Positions 57,024 to 64,000 of a stretch of DNA of 64,000 nucleotides are shown here, piece after piece. Position numbers and translations under genes: made by a program. Origin of the DNA: Streptomyces sp. NBC_01351 (GTDB taxonomy: Bacteria; Actinomycetota; Actinomycetes; Streptomycetales; Streptomycetaceae); assembly GCF_036237315.1 (NCBI RefSeq), contig NZ_CP108356.1:6639501-6703500 (forward strand). Reading direction: 5' to 3'. Numbering within the stretch: position 1 is the first letter of the stretch; every line of letters begins with the position of its first letter. Under the pieces are notes generated by a model. It made no database searches. It was given only the letters and a program-made list of their open reading frames with translations, and was not told the origin of the DNA.

Positions 57024-58790
57024 GTGGCAGCCCACGACGACGACATCAACCGCGGCATCCGGCCCGGGCGAGGGTCTGAGGACCCCGCCGGCCAGGTTGC
57101 CTATCTCGAGCAGGAAATCGCCGTCCTGCGCCGCAAGCTCGCCGACTCTCCGCGACACACGAGGATTCTCGAAGAGCGGATCGTCGAGCTTCAGACAAAT
57201 CTGGCCGGCGTCTCCGCACAGAACGAACGACTGGCGAATACCCTCCGCGAGGCCCGCGACCAGATCGTGGCCCTCAAGGAAGAAGTCGACCGGCTCGCAC
57301 AGCCGCCGGCAGGCTTCGGTGTCTTCCTGCAAGCCAATGAGGACGGCACCGTCGACATCTTCACCGGAGGCCGAAAGCTCCGCGTGAACGTCAGCCCCAG
57401 CGTCGACCCGGAAGACCTCCGGCGCGGCCAGGAAGTCATGCTCAACGAAGCGCTCAACGTGGTCGAGGCCATGGAATTCGAGCGGGCCGGGGACATCGTC
57501 ACCCTCAAGGAAATCCTCGAGGACGGCGAGCGCGCCCTGGTCGTCGGGCACACCGACGAGGAAAGGGTGGTGAGGCTCGCCGAGCCGCTCCTGGACATCA
57601 CCATCCGCCCCGGCGACGCCCTCCTGCTCGAACCCCGCTCCGGCTACGTCTACGAAGTCGTACCCAAGAGCGAGGTCGAGGACCTCGTCCTCGAAGAGGT
57701 CCCGGACATCGACTACGAGAAGATCGGCGGCCTGGGAGACCAGATCGAACTGATCCGCGACGCCGTCGAGCTCCCCTACCTCTACCCCGACCTGTTCAAG
57801 GAACACGAACTGCGGCCCCCGAAGGGCATCCTGCTCTACGGCCCGCCCGGCTGCGGCAAGACGCTCATCGCCAAAGCCGTCGCCAACTCCCTTGCCAAGA
57901 AGGTCGCCGAAGTGACCGGACAGGCAGCCGGGAAATCGTACTTCCTGAACATCAAGGGCCCCGAGCTCCTCAACAAGTACGTCGGCGAGACCGAGCGGCA
58001 CATCCGCCTCGTCTTCCAGCGTGCCCGCGAAAAGGCCAGCGAGGGAACCCCCGTCATCGTCTTCTTCGACGAGATGGAATCCCTCTTCCGCACCCGCGGA
58101 TCCGGAGTCAGCTCGGACGTGGAGAACACCATCGTCCCCCAGCTGCTCGCCGAGATCGACGGCGTGGAAGGCCTGGAGAACGTCATCGTCATCGGCGCCT
58201 CCAACCGCGAAGACATGATCGACCCGGCCATCCTGCGCCCCGGTCGCCTCGACGTGAAGATCAAGATCGAGCGCCCGGACGCCGAGGCCGCGAAGGACAT
58301 CTTCGCCAAGTACCTCAAGGCCTCCCTGCCCCTGCACACGGACGACCTGTCCGAACACCAGGGCTCCAAGGACGGCACCGTCCACAGCATGATCCAGACC
58401 GTCGTCGAGCAGATGTACGCCGAAACCGAGGAGAACCGCTTCCTCGAGGTCACGTACGCCAACGGCGACAAGGAAGTCCTCTACTTCAAGGACTTCAACT
58501 CGGGCGCGATGATCCAGAACATCGTCGACCGAGCCAAGAAGATGGCGATCAAGGCCTTCCTCGAGCACAACCAGAAGGGCCTGCGGGTGGCCCACCTGCT
58601 CCAGGCCTGCGTGGACGAGTTCAAGGAGAACGAGGACCTGCCCAACACCACCAACCCGGACGACTGGGCCCGAATCTCCGGCAAGAAGGGCGAGCGGATC
58701 GTATTCATCCGCACCCTCGTCACCGGAAAGCAAGGCGCGGACACCGGACGCTCCATCGACACGGTGGCCAACACCGGTCAGTACCTCTGA
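57024..58790 (+). CDS. arc: Proteasome-activating AAA ATPase (Mpa/ARC)
   Basis: The protein is 588 aa from the GTG at 57024, with GGAGGTGAGG just upstream; the nearby upstream start is weaker. An N-terminal coiled coil (residues about 28-80: [20 protein letters not shown] ...) binds Pup. A double OB-fold (80-230) follows, then a AAA module with GPPGCGKT near 272, [10 protein letters not shown] near 344 and an arginine-finger region (RPGRLD). The C terminus ends GQYL, the penultimate-Tyr signal that docks into the 20S core. It forms hexamers that unfold pupylated proteins. It starts the Pup-proteasome locus and has its own terminator, so the genes after it may use a second promoter. Confidence 0.97.
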   Translation: MAAHDDDINRGIRPGRGSEDPAGQVAYLEQEIAVLRRKLADSPRHTRILEERIVELQTNLAGVSAQNERLANTLREARDQIVALKEEVDRLAQPPAGFGVFLQANEDGTVDIFTGGRKLRVNVSPSVDPEDLRRGQEVMLNEALNVVEAMEFERAGDIVTLKEILEDGERALVVGHTDEERVVRLAEPLLDITIRPGDALLLEPRSGYVYEVVPKSEVEDLVLEEVPDIDYEKIGGLGDQIELIRDAVELPYLYPDLFKEHELRPPKGILLYGPPGCGKTLIAKAVANSLAKKVAEVTGQAAGKSYFLNIKGPELLNKYVGETERHIRLVFQRAREKASEGTPVIVFFDEMESLFRTRGSGVSSDVENTIVPQLLAEIDGVEGLENVIVIGASNREDMIDPAILRPGRLDVKIKIERPDAEAAKDIFAKYLKASLPLHTDDLSEHQGSKDGTVHSMIQTVVEQMYAETEENRFLEVTYANGDKEVLYFKDFNSGAMIQNIVDRAKKMAIKAFLEHNQKGLRVAHLLQACVDEFKENEDLPNTTNPDDWARISGKKGERIVFIRTLVTGKQGADTGRSIDTVANTGQYL

Positions 58791-58800
58791 CCGAGCGGAG

Positions 58801-58836
58801 CGGCTGCGGATGCCCCTCCCGGGGCATCCGCAGCCG
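58801..58836 (+). terminator. Terminator after arc
   Basis: A 16-bp perfect stem (CGGCTGCGGATGCCCC and its complement) with a TCCC loop lies 10 bases after the arc stop. Confidence 0.92.
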
Positions 58837-59064
58837 ACTGCTTTACCGGCCGCTTTTCAGCCGGTGACGAGGCCAATTCAATGACGGAAATGATCTCCCC
58901 ACGAGCGCGAAGTGGTTCTAGGCTCTTCCGTACCACCGCCGGACGCGCAGTGCGGGGACGGGCACCGCACAGGAACAGGCACAAGCACAGGCACGCGCAC
59001 CGGAGCACCAGCGGTACTTAGCGCCGCTCCCGAAAGGGGAGCGCCGCCGGGCAAGGAGGGCCGC

Positions 59065-60576
59065 ATGACCGTACGGCGAGTAATGGGTATCGAGACGGAG
59101 TACGGGATCTCCGTCCCGGGCCACCCGAACGCCAATGCCATGCTCACCTCGTCCCAGATCGTCAACGCCTACGCGGCGGCGATGCACAGGGCGCGCCGCG
59201 CCCGCTGGGACTTCGAGGAGGAGAATCCGCTGCGGGACGCCCGGGGCTTCGACCTCGCCCGCGAGGCCGCGGACAACAGCCAGCTCACCGACGAGGACAT
59301 CGGCCTCGCCAACGTCATCCTCACCAACGGCGCACGGCTCTACGTCGACCACGCACACCCCGAGTACAGCTCCCCGGAGATCACCAACCCGCTCGACGCC
59401 GTCCTCTGGGACAAGGCCGGCGAGCGGATCATGGCCGAGGCCGCCGTACGGGCCGCCCAGCTGCCCGGCGCCCAGCCGATCCACCTCTACAAGAACAACA
59501 CCGACAACAAGGGCGCCTCCTACGGCACGCACGAGAACTACCTGATGAAGCGGGAAACCCCCTTCTCGGAGATCGTGCGCCACCTGACCCCCTTCTTCGT
59601 CTCCCGCCAGGTCGTCACCGGCGCGGGCCGGATCGGCATCGGCCAGGACGGCCGCGAGCACGGCTTCCAGATCAGCCAGCGAGCGGACTACTTCGAGGTC
59701 GAGGTCGGCCTGGAGACCACCCTCAAGCGCCCCATCATCAACACCCGGGACGAGCCCCACTCCGACGCCGAGAAGTACCGCCGGCTCCACGTGATCATCG
59801 GAGACGCCAACCTCTCCGAGATCTCCACCTACCTGAAGCTGGGCACCACGGCGCTGGTCCTCTCGATGATCGAGGACGGCTTCATCAACGTCGACCTCGC
59901 CGTCGACCAGCCCGTACGCACCCTCCACCAGGTCTCCCACGATCCGGACCTGCAACAGCTCATCACGCTGCGCAGCGGCCGCACCCTGACCGCCGTACAA
60001 CTCCAGATGGAGTACTTCGAGCTGGCCAGGAAGTACGTGGACGAGCGGTTCGGCTCCGATGCGGACGACCAGACCAAGGATGTCCTGGCCCGCTGGGAGG
60101 ACGTCCTGGGCCGGCTGGAGACCGATCCCATGAGCCTCTCCGGCGAGCTGGACTGGATCGCCAAGCGGGAGATCCTCGAGGGCTACCGGCGCCGCGACGG
60201 CCTGGAGTGGGACGCGGCGCGACTGCACCTCGTGGACCTCCAGTACTCGGACGTACGGCCGGAGAAGGGCCTGTACAACCGCCTGGTGGCCCGCGGCAAG
60301 ATGAAGCGGCTGGTGGAGGAGTCCGCGGTCGAGCGGGCCCAGAGCAAGCCCCCGGAGGACACCCGGGCGTACTTCCGCGGCCGCTGCCTGGAGCAGTACG
60401 CGGACGACGTCGCGGCGGCCTCCTGGGACTCGGTGATCTTCGACCTCCCGGGCCGCGACTCGCTCCAGCGGGTCCCGACCCTGGAACCCCTCCGGGGGAC
60501 CCGGAACCACGTCAAGGAGCTCCTGGACCGCTGCCGTACGGCGGAGGACCTGGTGCGGGTGCTTTCGGGACAGTGA
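59065..60576 (+). CDS. dop: Deamidase/depupylase Dop
   Basis: The protein is 503 aa from an ATG at 59065, with AAGGAGGG upstream. It begins [20 protein letters not shown], the Dop form of the glutamine-synthetase-like fold, and has [21 protein letters not shown], with the acidic nucleophile region, and [21 protein letters not shown]. Dop removes Pup from substrates and, in species whose Pup ends in Gln, deamidates it. Here Pup ends in Glu, so depupylation is the likely main role. PafA, the ligase, is not in the window. Confidence 0.97.
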   Translation: MTVRRVMGIETEYGISVPGHPNANAMLTSSQIVNAYAAAMHRARRARWDFEEENPLRDARGFDLAREAADNSQLTDEDIGLANVILTNGARLYVDHAHPEYSSPEITNPLDAVLWDKAGERIMAEAAVRAAQLPGAQPIHLYKNNTDNKGASYGTHENYLMKRETPFSEIVRHLTPFFVSRQVVTGAGRIGIGQDGREHGFQISQRADYFEVEVGLETTLKRPIINTRDEPHSDAEKYRRLHVIIGDANLSEISTYLKLGTTALVLSMIEDGFINVDLAVDQPVRTLHQVSHDPDLQQLITLRSGRTLTAVQLQMEYFELARKYVDERFGSDADDQTKDVLARWEDVLGRLETDPMSLSGELDWIAKREILEGYRRRDGLEWDAARLHLVDLQYSDVRPEKGLYNRLVARGKMKRLVEESAVERAQSKPPEDTRAYFRGRCLEQYADDVAAASWDSVIFDLPGRDSLQRVPTLEPLRGTRNHVKELLDRCRTAEDLVRVLSGQ

Positions 60577-60656
60577 GCAGTGCCTTCGAGGCCTGAAAGG
60601 GCCCCGGTCCGGGAATCATGAAATCAGCCGGACGTTATGAAAGTGCGGGGACGAAT

Positions 60657-60682
60657 GTCGGACCCTCCTTGTAGGGTCCGAC
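60657..60682 (+). terminator. Hairpin in the dop-pup gap
   Basis: GTCGGACCCT pairs with AGGGTCCGAC around CCTTGT. A second, imperfect inverted repeat (GAGAGA...TCTCTC) follows at about 60697-60724. Together they may terminate dop or shape the pup leader. Confidence 0.7.
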
Positions 60683-60760
60683 GTAGGGTCTGATCTTGAG
60701 AGATCCCGAATCCCGGGGTCTCTCGACATGAGCGTGCGAACCGAGCGGGGTGAGGTAGAC

Positions 60761-60973
60761 ATGGCGACCAAGGACACCGGCGGCGGACAGCAGAAGGCGC
60801 AGCGCTCGACCGAGGAGGTCGAGGAGGCGGCGGTCGAGGAATCGACCGACCTCAAGGAGCGCCAGGAGAAGCTCTCCGACGACGTCGACTCCGTTCTGGA
60901 CGAAATCGACGATGTCTTGGAGGAGAACGCAGAGGACTTCGTTCGGAGTTTCGTACAAAAAGGCGGCGAATAG
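60761..60973 (+). CDS. pup: Prokaryotic ubiquitin-like protein Pup
   Basis: The protein is 70 aa from the ATG at 60761 with GAGGT upstream. It is a disordered, acidic protein (STEEVEEAAVEESTDLKERQ) with the conserved C-terminal half KLSDDVDSVLDEIDDVLEEN, then AEDFVRSFVQKGGE. The final residue is Glu, so it needs no deamidation before PafA joins it to substrate lysines. The helix-forming part binds the coiled coil of ARC. Its neighbours are dop upstream and an endonuclease gene 36 bp downstream. Confidence 0.97.
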   Translation: MATKDTGGGQQKAQRSTEEVEEAAVEESTDLKERQEKLSDDVDSVLDEIDDVLEENAEDFVRSFVQKGGE

Positions 60974-61009
60974 CCTTCGAATCCAAGGTGAATCCGCCAG
61001 GGTGGGGCC

Positions 61010-61609
61010 ATGTCCAATGGTTCCAAGTGGTGTCGCGGTTGCTGCCGAGACGTGCCCCTGAGCGGGTTCGCCGCGGATCGCAACCGGCGGGATGGCCTCC
61101 AGCCCAGATGTCGCGAGTGCGTAGCGGCGTACAGCGCCGACCACTACAGACGTCGGCAGGCAGCCAGGGGCAAGGTCGTCAAGGAGAAGGTCGAGACGCC
61201 GCCGGGCTGGAAACTGTGTCGGCAGTGCGGTGAGGTCAAGCCTCACAGTGAATGGCATAAGAACGCGACGGCTTCAGACGGACTGGCTACTCGGTGCAAG
61301 GCCTGCAAAACCATCCAGGGTCGAGCAGGCCACCTCAAGCGCTCCTACGGAATGTCAGAGGCTGAGCGCGACGAGATGATCGCGGCGCAAGGCGGAGTCT
61401 GCCTCATCTGCCGAAAGGCTCCGGCGGTACATGTGGATCACTGCCACGAGACGGGTAGGGTCCGAGGCGTACTTTGCTTCAACTGCAACACGGCCATCGG
61501 CAAGTTGGGAGACGATCCCGACGTCGCTCGTCGGGTCGTCACATACCTGGAGGGACACGCGTGGAAGCCAACAATCGTGGCACAGGGCGTCTACCGGCAG
61601 CCTTCCTGA
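61010..61609 (+). CDS. Endonuclease VII-like HNH protein inside the proteasome operon
   Basis: The protein is 199 aa from the ATG at 61010. Two related N-terminal zinc-finger-like units ([13 protein letters not shown] ... [19 protein letters not shown] ... CKAC) are followed by the recombination endonuclease VII core [21 protein letters not shown] and [18 protein letters not shown], with CxxC pairs, DHCH and the terminal Asn/Gly-Lys pattern intact. Third-codon positions are visibly less GC-rich than in the neighbours, a sign of foreign origin. The 3' 49 bp overlap the start of prcB in another frame, and the prcB ribosome-binding site lies within this gene. S. coelicolor also has a gene here, as I recall, so the insertion may be old. 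Confidence 0.9.
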   Translation: MSNGSKWCRGCCRDVPLSGFAADRNRRDGLQPRCRECVAAYSADHYRRRQAARGKVVKEKVETPPGWKLCRQCGEVKPHSEWHKNATASDGLATRCKACKTIQGRAGHLKRSYGMSEAERDEMIAAQGGVCLICRKAPAVHVDHCHETGRVRGVLCFNCNTAIGKLGDDPDVARRVVTYLEGHAWKPTIVAQGVYRQPS

Positions 61610-62400
61610 CGCCGGGGTCGTCGTCCTTCATGGACTTCCTGGGCGCGCACTCGCCCGAGATGCTGCCCGGCAACCGCAAGCTGCCGGAGGGCGTGATCGA
61701 GGCGCCGCACGGGACGACCATCGTCGCGACCACCTTCCCCGGCGGCGTGGTGCTCGCCGGTGACCGGCGGGCGACCATGGGGAACATGATCGCGCAGCGG
61801 GACATCGAGAAGGTGTTCCCGGCCGACGAGTACTCCGCCGTCGGCATCGCCGGTACGGCCGGCCTGGCCGTGGAGATGGTGAAGCTGTTCCAGCTGGAGC
61901 TGGAGCACTTCGAGAAGGTGGAGGGGGCGACCCTCTCCCTCGAAGGCAAGGCGAACCGGCTCTCGACCATGATCCGGAGCAATCTGGGCATGGCGATGCA
62001 GGGCCTGGCCGTCGTGCCGCTGTTCGCCGGGTACGACGAGGCCAAGGAGAAGGGCCGGATCTTCTCCTACGACGTGACCGGCGGTCGCTCCGAGGAGCAC
62101 GGGTTCGCCGCGACCGGCTCGGGTTCGATCTTCGCCCGCGGTTCGATGAAGAAGCTCTTCCGCCCGGATCTGACGGAGGAGCAGGCCACCACGCTGGTCG
62201 TGCAGGCGCTGTACGACGCCGCTGACGACGACTCGGCGACCGGTGGGCCGGATCTGTACCGCCACATCTATCCGATCGTCACCGTCATCACGGACGAGGG
62301 TTTCCGCCGGCTGTCGGACGACGAGTCGCAGGAGCTCGCCCGTAAGGTGACCAATCGTCGGCTGGAGCAGCCCGACGGCCCGCGCGCCGCCCTGCTCTGA
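61561..62400 (+). CDS. prcB: 20S proteasome beta subunit
   Basis: The protein is 279 aa from a GTG at 61561, with GGAGGG eight bases before and homologous starts beginning [19 protein letters not shown]. The 51-residue propeptide is removed before Thr 52 ([25 protein letters not shown]). Thr 52 becomes the N-terminal nucleophile, with Asp and Lys of the active site in GDRRAT and the beta fold. The conserved SGS loop appears as [12 protein letters not shown]. It forms the inner rings of the 20S core with PrcA. Translation is probably coupled to the overlapping endonuclease gene. The spacing to prcA is 46 bp. Confidence 0.97.
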   Translation: MEANNRGTGRLPAAFLTPGSSSFMDFLGAHSPEMLPGNRKLPEGVIEAPHGTTIVATTFPGGVVLAGDRRATMGNMIAQRDIEKVFPADEYSAVGIAGTAGLAVEMVKLFQLELEHFEKVEGATLSLEGKANRLSTMIRSNLGMAMQGLAVVPLFAGYDEAKEKGRIFSYDVTGGRSEEHGFAATGSGSIFARGSMKKLFRPDLTEEQATTLVVQALYDAADDDSATGGPDLYRHIYPIVTVITDEGFRRLSDDESQELARKVTNRRLEQPDGPRAALL

Positions 62401-62446
62401 CCATCCGTCGCTTCCCAGGAGCCCAGAAGAAAGGGACGGACAGCCG

Positions 62447-63211
62447 GTGTCGACTCCGTTCTATGTGTCACCCCAGCAGGCAATGGCCGACCGGGCGGAA
62501 TACGCCCGGAAGGGTATTGCCCGCGGTCGCAGCCTTGTCGTGCTGCAGTACGCCGACGGCATCGTGTTCGTCGGTGAGAACCCGTCCCGTGCGCTGCACA
62601 AGTTCAGCGAGATCTACGACCGGATCGGTTTCGCGGCCGCCGGTAAGTACAACGAGTACGAGAACCTGCGGATCGGTGGTGTGCGGTACGCGGATCTGCG
62701 CGGGTACACCTACGACCGTGACGATGTGACGGCCCGTGGGCTGGCGAACGTGTACGCGCAGACGCTCGGCACGATCTTCTCCAGTGCGGGGGAGAAGCCG
62801 TACGAGGTGGAGCTGGTGGTGGCCGAGGTCGGTGCGACCGCGGCCGGGGACCAGATCTATCGGCTTCCGCATGACGGTTCGATCGTGGACGAGCACGGTT
62901 CGGTCGCGGTCGGCGGCAATGCCGAGCAGATCAGCACCTTCCTCGATCAGCGTCACCAGGACGGGATGACCCTGCCCGATGCGCTGAAGCTGGCGGTGCA
63001 GGCGCTGTCCAGCCAGGCCAACGGTGCGGACAAGACGATTCCGGCCGAGCGGCTGGAGGTGGCGGTGCTGGACCGTACGCGGGCGCAGCAGCGGAAGTTC
63101 AAGCGGATCCGTGGCCGGCAGTTGGCGCGGTTGCTGGAGGCTGATGTTCCGGCGGCGGCTCAGGCCGATGCGGTGTCGAATGACGAGGCGCCGGAGGACG
63201 ACGCCGAGTAG
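62447..63211 (+). CDS. prcA: 20S proteasome alpha subunit
   Basis: The protein is 254 aa from a GTG at 62447. The start [29 protein letters not shown] is the alpha-specific N-terminal helix that forms the gate, and [36 protein letters not shown] is typical. There is no catalytic Thr. The C-terminal tail is acidic ([14 protein letters not shown]). It makes the outer rings that bind ARC. A hairpin follows at once. Confidence 0.97.
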   Translation: MSTPFYVSPQQAMADRAEYARKGIARGRSLVVLQYADGIVFVGENPSRALHKFSEIYDRIGFAAAGKYNEYENLRIGGVRYADLRGYTYDRDDVTARGLANVYAQTLGTIFSSAGEKPYEVELVVAEVGATAAGDQIYRLPHDGSIVDEHGSVAVGGNAEQISTFLDQRHQDGMTLPDALKLAVQALSSQANGADKTIPAERLEVAVLDRTRAQQRKFKRIRGRQLARLLEADVPAAAQADAVSNDEAPEDDAE

Positions 63212-63228
63212 GTCCTTGTAGGGAGCGG

Positions 63229-63259
63229 AGCCCCGGTTCGCCTTTGGCGGGCCGGGGCT
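63229..63259. terminator. Terminator after prcA
   Basis: AGCCCCGG pairs with CCGGGGCT. It lies between prcA and the convergent LacI gene. Confidence 0.85.
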
Positions 63260-63268
63260 TTGGCGTGT

Positions 63269-64000
63269 TCAGGGGGTGGGGGCGGGGCCCGTGGAGTCGC
63301 GGGGGATGAGGGTGACGGGGATGTCGGGGGCGGTCCAGGGGGTGCCTTCGAGGACGGCGAGGAGGGCGGTCATGCCTTGTTCGCCGACGCGTTCGGCGGG
63401 GAGGTGGACGGTGGTGAGTTCGGGGTCGACGGCGGTGGCGAGGGCGAGGTCGTCGAAGCCGGTGACGGAGAGGTCCTGGGGGATGCGCAGGCCGAGGCGG
63501 CGGGCGGCTTTGCAGGCGCCGGCGGCGAGGATGTCGTCGTCGCAGATGATCGCGGTGGGGCGGTCGTGGGGGTGGGCGAGGGCGGCTTCCGTGGCGGTGC
63601 GGGCGCCGTCGACGGTGAGGGGGGCGCGGACGGTGCGCAGTTCGGTGTGGGGGGTGAGGTGGGTGGTGAGGGCCTGGGCGCGGATGTCGAAGGTCCAGGA
63701 GTCGATGGCGGAGGCGAGGTGGAGGATGCGGCGGTGGCCGAGGGTGAGGAGGTGTTCGGTGACTTGTCGCATGCCGTCGGCCATGGCGAGGTTGACGTGG
63801 GCGGCGGCGCGTCCTGCGGTGGGGTCGCTGTCGAGCATGACGAGGGGGAGGTCGGCGCCGCCGATGGCGTGGAGGGCGTCGGCGGCCATGGAGGAGGCGA
63901 TGACTCCGTCGAGGGCGGCGCGGGCGGAGGCGAAGGGGTCGCGGGCGGGGCCGGTGCCGTCGGGGGAGGGGTAGAGGACGACGCCGAAGCCGTGTTCGGC
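63269..64000 (-). CDS. LacI/GalR-family regulator, C-terminal part (partial)
   Basis: The frame stays open to the right edge, so only the periplasmic-binding-like effector domain (about 243 aa) is in the window. AEHGFGVVLYPS, LPLVMLDSDPTAGRAAAHVNLAMADGMRQVTEHLLTLGHRRI, ALAHPHDRPTAIICDDDILAAGACKAARRLGLRIPQDLSVTGFDDL and TVHLPAERVGEQGMTALL are standard LacI/GalR segments. The DNA-binding end lies outside, and the ligand is probably a sugar (family inference). Convergent with prcA. Confidence 0.92.
   Translation of the reverse strand, partial: AEHGFGVVLYPSPDGTGPARDPFASARAALDGVIASSMAADALHAIGGADLPLVMLDSDPTAGRAAAHVNLAMADGMRQVTEHLLTLGHRRILHLASAIDSWTFDIRAQALTTHLTPHTELRTVRAPLTVDGARTATEAALAHPHDRPTAIICDDDILAAGACKAARRLGLRIPQDLSVTGFDDLALATAVDPELTTVHLPAERVGEQGMTALLAVLEGTPWTAPDIPVTLIPRDSTGPAPTP

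Overview
The window is a very GC-rich actinobacterial chromosome segment, almost certainly from a Streptomyces. The evidence is chaplin genes, a mycothiol ligase gene, a complete Pup-proteasome operon, a gylR-glpFKD operon, many GTG starts with strong Shine-Dalgarno sequences, and third-codon positions that are nearly all G or C. From memory, the gene order matches the S. coelicolor SCO1640-SCO1697 region in reverse (soxR at the left, prcBA and a LacI regulator at the right). It looks like conserved core chromosome with small local insertions rather than a genomic island.

Positions 1-12.1 kb hold the 3' end of soxR, a degenerate BKACE-like protein, a zinc-ribbon protein, an alpha/beta hydrolase and a secreted NamZ-type muramidase. 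A catabolic cluster follows: SDR dehydrogenase, acyl-CoA ligase, TetR regulator, acetate/succinate-type transporter, ACAD10/11-type acyl-CoA dehydrogenase, APH-type phosphotransferase and MBL hydrolase. The two ends of this cluster share a near-identical operator-like palindrome. The gene content matches bacterial 4-hydroxyacid (levulinate-type) catabolism.

Positions 12.2-22.7 kb hold a His-rich metal-binding protein, two DUF202 membrane proteins, a NUDIX hydrolase, an FAD dehydrogenase, an ASCH protein, a helical-repeat-like protein, two APC permeases, a membrane Ser/Thr kinase and tRNA-Leu(GAG). Positions 22.8-33.2 kb hold an M20 peptidase, chaplins ChpH and a ChpC-like protein with a collagen-like stalk, a RecD-like protein whose ATPase motifs have decayed, an aldo/keto reductase, an F420-type oxidoreductase, a ferritin-like protein and CorA.

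Positions 33.2-47.9 kb hold a phosphatase, DUF3090 and SCO1664-like genes leading to mshC (mycothiol synthesis), parJ (PAC2 family), the glycerol operon gylR-glpF-glpK-glpD, metH and a HAD phosphatase. Positions 47.9-56.8 kb hold two tandem peptide-type solute-binding lipoproteins without a transporter, a response regulator, a RecB-type nuclease, an M50 protease, trmI, a secreted protein and a ferredoxin. Positions 57.0-63.2 kb hold the Pup-proteasome locus arc-dop-pup-[endonuclease VII]-prcB-prcA. The endonuclease gene overlaps the start of prcB by 49 bp. A LacI regulator runs off the right edge.

Two families of GC-rich dispersed repeats recur. One forms long hairpins near 8.6 and 15.8 kb. 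The other lies around the mshC terminator and, unusually, inside the coding frame of the acyl-CoA ligase.
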